From Flaviaestuariibacter sp. (GTDB lineage: Bacteria > Bacteroidota > Bacteroidia > Chitinophagales > Chitinophagaceae), in the NCBI GenBank assembly GCA_025963645.1, contig JAOQAI010000004.1, positions 25,419-89,418 of the forward strand: a stretch of DNA of 64,000 nucleotides, in the 5' to 3' direction. Both the position numbers and the translations under genes were made by a program. The notes under the pieces are model-generated. The model made no database searches. It saw only the letters and a program-made list of their open reading frames with translations, and was not told where the DNA came from. Below are positions 1-6,839 of the stretch, in pieces (the stretch's first letter is position 1; each line of letters starts with the position of its first letter).

Positions 1-1
1 T

Positions 2-379
2 GGTCATCGCATTGGAACAGCGGAAGTAGAGAACGCTATCAATATGCACAGCGCTGTGGTGGAGAGTGCGGTCGTGGGTTATCCGCATGATATAAAAGGC
101 CAAGGCATTTATGCCTTTGTGATCTGCCCGGAGCTGCATGGCGGTGAAGAAGCGACACGACTGAACATCATTCAAACGGTAGCCCGGATCATTGGACCGA
201 TTGCCAAGCCGGATAAGATACAGTTTGTAAGCGGCTTGCCAAAGACCCGCAGTGGTAAGATCATGCGACGGATATTGCGGAAGATTGCAGAAGGGGAAAC
301 GAGTGCTTTTGGTGACACGTCGACGCTACTCGACCCGTCTGTAGTTGAAGAAATTGCGAAAGGGAGGACTTTACCCTAA
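2..379 (+). CDS. acs: acetyl-CoA synthetase, C-terminal part (cut by window edge)
   Basis: This is the last 125 codons of an AMP-forming acetyl-CoA synthetase, which activates acetate to acetyl-CoA through acetyl-AMP in the cytoplasm. The open frame runs in from the left edge. It carries the C-terminal domain signature [12 protein letters not shown], then [17 protein letters not shown], and ends with [11 protein letters not shown]. In characterised enzymes the lysine of that last motif is the adenylation-step catalytic lysine and the site regulated by reversible acetylation. The ATG at 44 is internal, not the start. The stop is followed at once by a 7-bp hairpin (382-398). Family assignment is firm; the rest of the gene lies outside the window. 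Confidence 0.95.
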   Translation, partial: GHRIGTAEVENAINMHSAVVESAVVGYPHDIKGQGIYAFVICPELHGGEEATRLNIIQTVARIIGPIAKPDKIQFVSGLPKTRSGKIMRRILRKIAEGETSAFGDTSTLLDPSVVEEIAKGRTLP

Positions 380-381
380 CC

Positions 382-398
382 CCCTCCTCGCAGGAGGG
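382..398. repeat. REP-like hairpin after acs
   Basis: CCCTCCT pairs with AGGAGGG across a CGC loop, starting 3 nt after the acs stop codon. There is no T-run, so it is a weak terminator at best. With the flanking ACCCTAACCCCC it resembles the element at 520-549 read in the opposite direction. It may be a member of a dispersed intergenic repeat family. Confidence 0.45.
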
Positions 399-519
399 AA
401 CTGCCGTCGCAGAGCCCTCGCTACTACAACCGGTATTATAATAATGACAGCCCTCAATACAAAAGTTAGTGCGGGTTTTAAGATATAGTCAAATAAGTTG
501 GCCTATGTGCGTGGAAGCT

Positions 520-549
520 CCTCTCCTTCGGGAGAGGCGGGGGTGAGGT
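520..549 (-). repeat. UUCG-tetraloop hairpin with G-rich flank, REP-like
   Basis: CCTCTCC (520-526) and GGAGAGG (531-537) pair around TTCG, giving a C(UUCG)G tetraloop stem. A GGGGGTGAGG tail follows and ends directly at the stop codon of the transpeptidase gene at 550. Together with 382-398 it forms an inverted pair, with each copy just downstream of a convergent gene. A role in 3'-end protection or termination is inference. Confidence 0.5.
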
Positions 550-1128
550 TTATCTCTTGATTGTTACCAACGTACCCGTTGGCACATAACTATACAACTC
601 CACCATATCGCTATTTTTTAGCGAGATACAGCCATTGGTCCAGTTGCTATAACGGTCGATCATGTATTCATCCCGCGGCCAAGTGCCATGAATGCCGACA
701 CCGCCTCCAGGTGTTGCTGTCCTGGGAACAGCCCCGCGGCTTTTCAATTCATTAAACCGAGCAATGCTTTCCTGGGTCGGGTAATCAAGTCCCATATACC
801 GGCTCCATTTTTCATGCGGTCGTTTATTTACTATTCGAAAGGAGCCTTCCGGGGTCAAACGGTCGCCTTCCATCTTTTTATTTTCCAGTGAATTACTACC
901 AAACACTACCGGGTAGGTAGCATACCAGCCTTCTGAATCAAAAACCTGTAGTTCGTAATTAGACTTATCTACCACGATGCGAACCGTACCGACGGGTTTT
1001 GAAAAAGCTACTTTGTTTATCGCTGCTGCTTTTTTTACAGTTGTCTTGACCGAAGAAAAATTCAAGTTATGGTTAGACATCAGCGTAGAGCCGGCTAATA
1101 AAAAAGAGAGTAAAACGGCGGTTTTCAT
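550..1128 (-). CDS. L,D-transpeptidase (YkuD domain)
   Basis: This 192-residue exported protein has an N-terminal signal peptide (about residues 1-18). Its YkuD/L,D-transpeptidase catalytic domain spans about residues 48-190. The active-site signature is present as HGTW (His148) and NGCISL (Cys167 the expected nucleophile). Family members cross-link peptidoglycan 3-3, or attach proteins or lipids to it, in the periplasm. The ATG at 1128 gives a well-formed signal peptide. The gene stands alone and converges with acs. A 7-bp UUCG hairpin lies directly after its stop. Family assignment is firm; the exact reaction (cross-linking or another sulfur-dependent exchange) is not visible. Confidence 0.9.
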   Translation of the reverse strand: MKTAVLLSFLLAGSTLMSNHNLNFSSVKTTVKKAAAINKVAFSKPVGTVRIVVDKSNYELQVFDSEGWYATYPVVFGSNSLENKKMEGDRLTPEGSFRIVNKRPHEKWSRYMGLDYPTQESIARFNELKSRGAVPRTATPGGGVGIHGTWPRDEYMIDRYSNWTNGCISLKNSDMVELYSYVPTGTLVTIKR

Positions 1129-1223
1129 ATTTCAAAAGCGGTTTAGCAATGACTTTTCTGTAACGGCTAGGGGTATAAAAATAGTATTTGGGGCTACATA
1201 TTTTTCCAGAAACGCCTAAAAGC

Positions 1224-1257
1224 AAAAACCCTGCTGAAATAGTAACAGCAGGGTTTT
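1224..1257 (-). terminator. rho-independent terminator, likely bidirectional
   Basis: AAAACCCTGCTG and CAGCAGGGTTTT form a 12-bp stem with A- and T-runs inside the arms. It lies 20 bp past the stop of the outer-membrane gene at 1278, so it ends the sigma / anti-sigma / OMP operon. Confidence 0.85.
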
Positions 1258-1277
1258 GTTGGCAAAATATTTTGAGT

Positions 1278-2123
1278 TTACCAGCGGCTCAGGCGAATGC
1301 CTACGTTGTATGGGCGCTGGTCTAAACCTTTTTCCCACATACTTCCTAGACCGTGCGAACCGTAGAGGCGAATCGGTCCGAGACTTAGTTCAGCAATGGC
1401 AGATGTCTTCCATTTTTCCAGTCCCAGGTTGCCACGGGTTTTGTCCTTATCATCGCCGGTTTTTATTTTTTGACGCGCAGAGTAAAGATAGCCGGCACTA
1501 ATGCCTGCACTGAAACCAAAACCACGGTTGCGTCCCGGTGTGAAATTGAAGTTCAGCATCATCGGAACGGTTATATAATCCGCAGCCAGTTTGTTCTTTT
1601 TTTCATTAACGTTTCCGGTTTCTAAAAAGATCTGAGTGGGTGATTTAGAGATCCGTACATTTTCATTATCAAAATGATAGTTGTTCAGCTCTAAACCAAA
1701 TCCATACTTGAGGTTCACTACATGCTTCACCAGGTTCAGGCGTTGCATAAAGAACCAGATGTTAACGTTAACCGATTTGCCGGTGCGGAGGCTTAGCGCT
1801 TCTTTACTTAATCCCGGTGCAAAAGCTTGCGCTTCTGGAGAACTCATAGACGTATGATCATCTACATTGGAGAAGCCAAAATCCATGATACCCCAGTTAG
1901 TGCTTAGGTTGGATTTTGGGCGGCGGGTGCGGGTATTAGACAACGTTATATTGCGGTTTTTTGATCCGTCGCCCTTCCGAACGATTACCATCCCACCGAT
2001 ACGAATCGTATCTGTATTAGAAGCCTTGGTGGTGTCAGTGCGGGAAGTGCTGGTAGAGTCGGTCTGCGCAAAGGCGGTCATGGTTAACCCGGTTGCAGCG
2101 AGTGCAAGTAAAATGCGTTTCAT
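1278..2123 (-). CDS. outer-membrane beta-barrel protein, PorT-like
   Basis: This 281-residue protein has a clear signal peptide ending near AFAQ (residues 17-20). A Ser/Thr/Asp-rich linker follows, then alternating amphipathic strands with many aromatic residues, ending in the aromatic strand RLSRW. This fits the PorT-family outer-membrane barrels that are abundant in Bacteroidota. It is the last gene of an operon transcribed leftwards, 18 bp after the anti-sigma-like gene and ending at the terminator at 1224-1257. No substrate can be inferred. Its place behind an ECF sigma / anti-sigma pair suggests it belongs to an envelope-stress or envelope-sensing regulon. Confidence 0.75.
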   Translation of the reverse strand: MKRILLALAATGLTMTAFAQTDSTSTSRTDTTKASNTDTIRIGGMVIVRKGDGSKNRNITLSNTRTRRPKSNLSTNWGIMDFGFSNVDDHTSMSSPEAQAFAPGLSKEALSLRTGKSVNVNIWFFMQRLNLVKHVVNLKYGFGLELNNYHFDNENVRISKSPTQIFLETGNVNEKKNKLAADYITVPMMLNFNFTPGRNRGFGFSAGISAGYLYSARQKIKTGDDKDKTRGNLGLEKWKTSAIAELSLGPIRLYGSHGLGSMWEKGLDQRPYNVGIRLSRW

Positions 2124-2141
2124 ACAATTTTTTTAAAGAAG

Positions 2142-3215
2142 TTATTTTAAAGAGATGGCCAAGGCGCCTACCAGCAAACGGTCATCTTCATCAGTGGCTT
2201 TAATGCCGGTGCGGCGTTCAATGAACCGGGTGGCTTTGCGCAATAGCCCTCTAACCGATCCTTGTTCCTTGTCATCTTTGGTTTCCATACTGCTGGCAAA
2301 GCTAGGTTCTGTCTTCGCTGCTGTATGATTAGTGTACGAAGGAACATCAGCTGGTGTTACAGTCCCTGTGTTAAAAGTTTGTTGGGCCGACGGCTCGCCT
2401 ACGGAAGTATTCCGGGATTGTAGTCGGGCTGTAATAACCTCTTCCGGAATACGATCGAGGTGAGACGGTGGTGTGATGCCTGCTATTTGCTGATCGGTAA
2501 CCTTTAGCGTATTCATACGCACATGCTTTGTAGTAGCAGGCGTAGTGTTCTTGCGGGAAGTAGTCTTTGCAACTACCGGACCTGTGCCCGATTCATTTGT
2601 AGTTTGCGCTGGTTCTTTTTCGGTTGCAAGGGTAACAGAAGGTTCAACGGCAGTGATGACTGGTACTTTTGTTTCCAGGACATTCGCTACAACCGGGGTA
2701 TCGTTTGCTGCCTTATTACCGTTCAAAAAGAAGCTTCCGATACCTAATACAATGATGACAGCTGCTGCCACACGTAACCAGATCAATGGGCGCTTGCTGT
2801 CTTCTTTGCGAAGCAATTCTTTTTTATAAGGATAAACAATAGCATCCGCGGGGGAAAGCTTTGTTTGAAGCAAGGCATCGTGCTGCGCCTTGTAAGCCGC
2901 ATTGCGGGCTAATTCCAGCTCTACCTGCTTTTGTTGGTAAGCCGGCAATTCCCCATCTATATAAAGTAAAAGGGATTCATCAATAACCGATAGTTCCATC
3001 TTATCTGCCAGCAAGCTTTCTTTATCCAGAAAAGAAATATCGGCTGTTTCCAGCGTTGTGCCTTGCAGCAAATCCAACTCTTCGCCCAGGTCCGGATGAA
3101 GCATGGCAAACGCTTCTACCGCCCTGCGATCCTCTCCCGACAGTTCATTGTCGATATACAGAAGAAAATATTCTTCGTAATTGGAGCGGGTGATATGTAA
3201 GGAATTAGATGACAT
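2142..3215 (-). CDS. anti-sigma-factor-like membrane protein with duplicated N-terminal module
   Basis: This 357-residue protein has one membrane segment at about residues 148-167 (RVAAAVIIVLGIGSFFL). The N-terminal side, expected to be cytoplasmic, holds two tandem modules of about 55 residues. Each begins with the motif LLYIDxEL (near 18 and 84) and ends near a K-x-x-LL segment. The C-terminal side is Thr/Pro-rich and low in complexity, consistent with a periplasmic linker. The start overlaps the sigma-factor gene by 11 bp, implying translational coupling. Position and topology support an anti-sigma role, with the duplicated module as the likely sigma-binding part. No classical zinc HxxxCxxC anti-sigma motif is seen, so the mechanism is inferred. 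Confidence 0.65.
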   Translation of the reverse strand: MSSNSLHITRSNYEEYFLLYIDNELSGEDRRAVEAFAMLHPDLGEELDLLQGTTLETADISFLDKESLLADKMELSVIDESLLLYIDGELPAYQQKQVELELARNAAYKAQHDALLQTKLSPADAIVYPYKKELLRKEDSKRPLIWLRVAAAVIIVLGIGSFFLNGNKAANDTPVVANVLETKVPVITAVEPSVTLATEKEPAQTTNESGTGPVVAKTTSRKNTTPATTKHVRMNTLKVTDQQIAGITPPSHLDRIPEEVITARLQSRNTSVGEPSAQQTFNTGTVTPADVPSYTNHTAAKTEPSFASSMETKDDKEQGSVRGLLRKATRFIERRTGIKATDEDDRLLVGALAISLK

Positions 3216-3690
3216 TTTCGATTTTTACAAGGTACTGTTTCAACTGTAGGCGGGCACGGTGCAGGTAAACTTTCACCTGGCTGCTGTTCAGCCCGGTGAT
3301 CTCACCTATTTCTTCATAACTATAGCCTTCATAATCTTTCAGCATTACCAAAGACCGTTGCGTTTCGCTCAGGCGGCTCAGGGCTTCTTCCAAAACCGCT
3401 TTTGCATTGTGAATCGGCTTGTTGACCACTTTTGCGTTAGCGTCAAATTCTTCTGTCAGATAGATCCGCTTCACCTTACGAATATGATCGATCATGCAAT
3501 TGTAGGCAATCGTGAACAAATAGGATTTGCTTTTCTCGGCTTCCACTTCTGCCCGGTTGCGCCACAATTTCTCGTAAGCCGTCTGCACCACGTCACGGGC
3601 ATCTTCTTCGTGCCGCAGGTTTTTAACGATGAATCGATAAACCCCATCAGCATGTGTAGTTACGCAGTAATTGTATTCTTTGTCGGTCAT
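3205..3690 (-). CDS. ECF RNA polymerase sigma factor
   Basis: This 161-residue sigma-70-family protein of the extracytoplasmic-function class has two domains. Region 2 lies at about residues 10-75 (EEDARDVVQTAYEKLW). Region 4 lies at about residues 100-155, including the helix-turn-helix YSYEEIGEITGLNSSQVKVYL. The ATG at 3690 (MTDKEYNYC) is preferred over a TTG 17 codons upstream because it gives the usual family length. The gene heads an operon with the anti-sigma-like protein (11-bp overlap) and an outer-membrane protein. It would direct RNA polymerase to a small envelope regulon when released. No ECF target promoter was recognised. Confidence 0.9.
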   Translation of the reverse strand: MTDKEYNYCVTTHADGVYRFIVKNLRHEEDARDVVQTAYEKLWRNRAEVEAEKSKSYLFTIAYNCMIDHIRKVKRIYLTEEFDANAKVVNKPIHNAKAVLEEALSRLSETQRSLVMLKDYEGYSYEEIGEITGLNSSQVKVYLHRARLQLKQYLVKIENVI

Positions 3691-3841
3691 GGTCTCAATG
3701 CAATTGGCTTTCTCACCTGCTTTACGAAACAGGGCAACCAAAAGTTACAGCAAATAGAATTTTTTTTCGCAGGAATGAGTAGGCTACAGCGTACTAGCTG
3801 TAAAATTAACCGAATGGATTGGTTCTAAAGATGATTTCGCC

Positions 3842-4051
3842 TTAGTAAAGAGAGACGGTTGAAATGAACTGGTGCGAGATGGATTCCCAAAGTGGTTCTA
3901 TGTTATTTGCAGGCAACTCCTTGCGGCAGCTATACTCTTCCTCACAATCGGCTTTGGCAGCAAAGCTTTTCTTCACAGAAAAAAGGGCTACAAAAAGAAC
4001 AAGGCCGCAGCCAAGTGTCCATAGGAGGCTTTTTGTAAGAAGCTTTTTCAT
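3842..4051 (-). CDS. small membrane or exported protein of unknown function
   Basis: This 69-residue protein starts with a basic, hydrophobic N-terminus (MKKLLTKSLLWTLGCGLVLF) that reads as a signal peptide or one membrane helix. A short polar tail with two cysteines (CEEEYSC) follows. The start ATG at 4051 is clear. It is divergent from the putative small RNA and RRM gene to its right. No family was recognised. Confidence 0.5.
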   Translation of the reverse strand: MKKLLTKSLLWTLGCGLVLFVALFSVKKSFAAKADCEEEYSCRKELPANNIEPLWESISHQFISTVSLY

Positions 4052-4421
4052 GCGTTGGTTGGTTTAGATTGGTTAGACGAAACTAAAGAAGTGGATGTTA
4101 CAGATTTTGTAAAAAAGGTTTAACTGCGAATCGGACCACCCGGGTTGTTTTAGTACGGTAAAATCCTTTTACACATTTCTATTAGCCGCCCTGAAATGGG
4201 CGGCTTTTTTTTGTCAAAATAGAGGGAGCAATCAAGACAGCTATGAAGCTCTGCCTTAATTACTAAGATTATATTTATAAAGGTGCTATCACAATTAAAC
4301 CTATCTTCACAAGGTTAATTTGAGCCTTGCATCAGTAATCGCATTATTCTGCCAACCTGCATTTTAAGACCCTTACCTCTTGCCTCGTCTCAGATCTTTT
4401 TTATTTTTTTAATTATCAGTC
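4052..4421 (+). other. intergenic region holding an orphan terminator and the long leader of the RRM gene
   Basis: These 370 bp carry no convincing protein gene. The left part (4052-4183) ends in a plus-strand terminator with no gene upstream on that strand, so it may encode a small RNA. The right part (4212-4421) would be the leader of the RRM gene. It is pyrimidine-rich just before the start, with T-runs at about 4396-4411. No consensus TAnnTTTG promoter was found in it. Confidence 0.4.
4184..4211 (+). terminator. orphan rho-independent terminator
   Basis: AGCCGCCC (4184-4191) pairs with GGGCGGCT (4198-4205) and is followed by a T-run. The only genes to its left read on the minus strand, so a plus-strand transcript must begin in 4052-4183 for this site to act. 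The T-run makes it plus-strand specific. Confidence 0.75.
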
Positions 4422-4781
4422 ATGAACATTTATGTTTCAAACTTAAGCTTCAACATTCAGGATGAAGACTTAAAAGAATTTTTTACAGCGTACGGTGAAG
4501 TTTCTTCAGCCAAGGTAATTATGGACAAGATGACCAACCAGTCACGTGGTTTTGGTTTCGTAGAAATGTCGGATGATGCAGCTGCTAAAAAGGCAATCGC
4601 TGAATTAGACGGTGCTACCATTGACAACCGTGCTGTGAAAGTAATGGAAGCTAAACCAAGAGAAGATCGTCCTTCAGGCGGCGGCTACGGCGGCGGTGGC
4701 AATCGCGGTGGCGGTGGTTTCGGCGGCGGCAACCGTGGTGGCGGTAGCGGCGGCTACGGCGGCGGTGGCAACAGATACTAA
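4422..4781 (+). CDS. glycine-rich RRM RNA-binding protein
   Basis: This 119-residue protein has one RNA recognition motif at about residues 1-80, with RNP2 (IYVSNL) and RNP1 (RGFGFVEM). A tail of Gly/Arg/Tyr/Asn repeats (GGGYGGGGNRGGG type) follows. It binds single-stranded RNA in the cytoplasm. Related Bacteroidota proteins are associated with small-RNA regulation. The gene is monocistronic, with a long leader and a strong terminator at 4804-4830. The tail is built from GGC/GGT repeats at the DNA level, which could expand or contract. Family assignment is certain; the RNA partners are unknown. Confidence 0.93.
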   Translation: MNIYVSNLSFNIQDEDLKEFFTAYGEVSSAKVIMDKMTNQSRGFGFVEMSDDAAAKKAIAELDGATIDNRAVKVMEAKPREDRPSGGGYGGGGNRGGGGFGGGNRGGGSGGYGGGGNRY

Positions 4782-4803
4782 TTACACTCCCGATTTTATT
4801 ATA

Positions 4804-4830
4804 AAGCCCTGGTTTTCCAGGGCTTTTTTT
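4804..4830 (+). terminator. rho-independent terminator of the RRM gene
   Basis: AAGCCCTGG and CCAGGGCTT pair across a TTTT loop and are followed by T residues. It lies 23 bp after the RRM stop codon. Confidence 0.9.
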
Positions 4831-4862
4831 ATGCACTTATGTTAGTAGAATCTTGACTGCTG

Positions 4863-4893
4863 TTGTTGTGGCTTTCGGTTTAACCTATTTTTG
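4863..4893 (+). promoter_or_regulatory. Bacteroidota-type promoter for the 4912 gene
   Basis: A TTG (4863-4865) lies 20 nt before TATTTTTG (4886-4893), matching the Bacteroidota housekeeping pattern TTG-N19-20-TAnnTTTG. The start of transcription would be near 4900. This supports the ATG at 4912 rather than the upstream TTG at 4891. Confidence 0.65.
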
Positions 4894-4911
4894 TTTTCAA
4901 ACCATTCTGAC

Positions 4912-5397
4912 ATGAAAAAGATTTCCATTTTATTTTTGATTGCTACTTTTTTCCTGGGAATAATGCCAGCACAGGCGCAGTTAAAAGGTTTTAGCATTGG
5001 TCCTTATGTAGAAGGCGCTTTGCCTGTTGGTGATTTTGGAGATGCCTATAAATCAGGGATAGGAGCAGGGCTTGGCGCTGATGTAAAAATTCCTTTTACA
5101 AAACTGGGCGTGACTGCGTCGGTGGGCTATATGCATTTTGAAGGAAAGGATGGCAATCCTATTAAGTTTAACGCAATCCCGATCCGAGCGGGTTTGAAAT
5201 ACCGGTTTTCCTTGGTCTATGCGAAGTTGGAAGCAGGTGTTGCCAACATTACCGATGACGGTGGATCTGCGTTTATTATTTCCCCCGGGCTGGGCGTCCG
5301 CATTTTAGGATTGGATATACAAGCTAAATATGAGAGCTGGTCAAAAGACAAAGTTAGCAATGGCTTCGTTGGATTGAAGGCAAGCTATAACTTCTAA
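4912..5397 (+). CDS. outer-membrane beta-barrel protein
   Basis: This 161-residue protein has a signal peptide ending near AQAQ (residues 20-23). Short amphipathic strands then fill the whole mature part, ending in the aromatic strand GLKASYNF. This fits a small eight-stranded Bacteroidota outer-membrane barrel of the PorT / outer-membrane protein X type. The ATG at 4912 is chosen because it begins the signal peptide directly and lies just after a consensus promoter. The gene is monocistronic, with its own terminator. Function is unknown. Confidence 0.75.
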   Translation: MKKISILFLIATFFLGIMPAQAQLKGFSIGPYVEGALPVGDFGDAYKSGIGAGLGADVKIPFTKLGVTASVGYMHFEGKDGNPIKFNAIPIRAGLKYRFSLVYAKLEAGVANITDDGGSAFIISPGLGVRILGLDIQAKYESWSKDKVSNGFVGLKASYNF

Positions 5398-5416
5398 GGA
5401 AGATACTAATCAAATG

Positions 5417-5449
5417 AATAGCCGGTGGTAGATGCTACCGGCTATTTTA
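5417..5449 (+). terminator. rho-independent terminator
   Basis: AATAGCCGGT (5417-5426) pairs with ACCGGCTATT (5437-5446), followed by T residues. It lies 20 bp after the beta-barrel gene. Confidence 0.85.
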
Positions 5450-5500
5450 TGTTGACTATTGCAGTCCAGATTCTTAAATTCTTTCAGATGTATTATAGTA

Positions 5501-5659
5501 CTAACGTGCAAAAAACAGGTGAAGCAATTGAACCGAAAGAAAAACGGCTACGCTGGTTAACAGGAGACTCACCACGATTTTAAAACGTATTGACCGGTTC
5601 TTTGTAGCAAGGTGGTCCTCGAAAAAGTTGTCGAAGTAAAGTTTGATCGTATCTCTCAT
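5501..5659 (-). CDS. small single-pass membrane protein (52 aa)
   Basis: An open frame from ATG (5659) to TAG (5501) encodes a short charged N-terminus (MRDTIKLYFDNFFEDH). One long hydrophobic helix follows (FKIVVSLLLTSVAVFLSVQL), with a basic C-terminal residue. The composition is typical of real small membrane proteins. A TAnnTTTG-type -7 box (TATCTTTG on the minus strand, 5678-5685) lies 19 bp upstream, although no -33 TTG stands at the right distance. It is divergent from the response-regulator gene. No family was recognised. Its size makes it easy for gene callers to miss. Confidence 0.5.
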   Translation of the reverse strand: MRDTIKLYFDNFFEDHLATKNRSIRFKIVVSLLLTSVAVFLSVQLLHLFFAR

Positions 5660-5751
5660 GGTATAAGGGTATTCACGCAAAGATAATTAATAATTCCACA
5701 ACAGATTATTTATGTTTTTAATAGATGTATTGGCTACCTTTATGCCGATTC

Positions 5752-6153
5752 ATGTCAAACCTCCCTAAGACCATACTATGCGTGGATGATGATCCCGATG
5801 ACCGGCAATTTATTTGCGATGCTATAAACCATGCAGCACCTGACTACAGTGTTATTGAGGCCCACAATGGTGTAGAAGCACTTCAGTATTTGGACAAGGC
5901 AAAAGCAAGTGCTGACCTCCCGTGCCTTATTGTTCTGGACATTAATATGCCGCTGATGGATGGCAAGCAAACGCTTTCAAGGATCAAAGTGGACCCTCTG
6001 TTAGTGAATGTCCCTATAGTAATGTTTTCGACTTCCTCTAATCCTATGGATAAAGCGCTTTTTTTGCGAATGGGTGTGGAGTTGATCACCAAGCCCTCTG
6101 ATATTACCCATTTAAATTTGGTTGTTCATAACCTGCTTGCCCATTGTGCCTAA
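5752..6153 (+). CDS. single-domain response regulator (CheY-like)
   Basis: This 133-residue protein is one receiver domain. It shows the acidic pocket DDDPDD (near residues 9-14), phospho-acceptor Asp63 in LDINMPLMDG, a Thr/Ser switch segment (FSTSSN) and the conserved Lys in the TKPSD segment. The ATG at 5752 (MSNLPKTILCVDDD) is preferred over the ATG nine codons upstream, which adds a poor leader. There is no output domain, so it acts by protein contact. This subfamily is common beside PAS or phytochrome-like kinases in Bacteroidota, but no kinase is adjacent here. Confidence 0.88.
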   Translation: MSNLPKTILCVDDDPDDRQFICDAINHAAPDYSVIEAHNGVEALQYLDKAKASADLPCLIVLDINMPLMDGKQTLSRIKVDPLLVNVPIVMFSTSSNPMDKALFLRMGVELITKPSDITHLNLVVHNLLAHCA

Positions 6154-6159
6154 TGAGGA

Positions 6160-6699
6160 TTAAGATTTTTCTTCTTTATTACCGCCTTTAAACTGTTCTA
6201 TTTTTTCTAAAACAATTTCCGGTTTCACATCTTGTTTAGACTCATGCAGTTCCGGGTCTAATGCTTCGGGCAGGTCCATCTTCCTGGCAATAGCCGTCAC
6301 CATTTTAATTAGCTGGGTTATTTCGTGCTCAGCCAGCAGGCTTACTTGCAGGTCAAGGTCAGCTCTTTTATCTGCTTGCGCCGTCAAGCGGTTTTGGCTG
6401 ATGAGTACAAACGTGGAAAGAAAAATGGCCTCCACCGAAGCAAACATTGCCAGCACTACAAAAGAGGGGTCAAAAGGTTTGCCTCCCAGCCAGCCGAGGT
6501 TATAAATGATCCATGCTGAAAATAGAAGCAAATGAATGTAAACAAAGACCATGCTGCCGGTAAAACGCGTAATGGCGTCAGCAATACGTCCTTCGATAGA
6601 TTTTGACCGTTCTTCCTGCTCATTTTTTTGTAGCAAGGCTTTTATATTCCGCTCGATCACGGTGCTCATTCCTTTATTAAATGGCGCTTGCTCTTTCAT
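6160..6699 (-). CDS. DUF1003 family membrane protein
   Basis: This 179-residue protein has two membrane segments at about residues 48-68 and 80-104. The sequence between and after them carries features of DUF1003, such as FDPSFVVLAMFASVEAIFLS and QNRLTAQADKRADLDLQV. The C-terminus is charged. DUF1003 proteins are inner-membrane proteins of unknown function. The gene converges with the response regulator, 6 bp apart, and is divergent from the LiaF-like gene. The start ATG at 6699 gives the usual length. Confidence 0.85.
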   Translation of the reverse strand: MKEQAPFNKGMSTVIERNIKALLQKNEQEERSKSIEGRIADAITRFTGSMVFVYIHLLLFSAWIIYNLGWLGGKPFDPSFVVLAMFASVEAIFLSTFVLISQNRLTAQADKRADLDLQVSLLAEHEITQLIKMVTAIARKMDLPEALDPELHESKQDVKPEIVLEKIEQFKGGNKEEKS

Positions 6700-6839
6700 A
6701 GTAAATAAACCGTAACAATTTTGTGCCAGTAACCTTACCGAGAATTTGCGGGCTTTTACCGGTTGCCGCTCCTTTCCTTACCTATCCAGTCTTGCCTACA
6801 AGAATTGATACATCTTTCTTTGTTTAAAATTTATAAATC

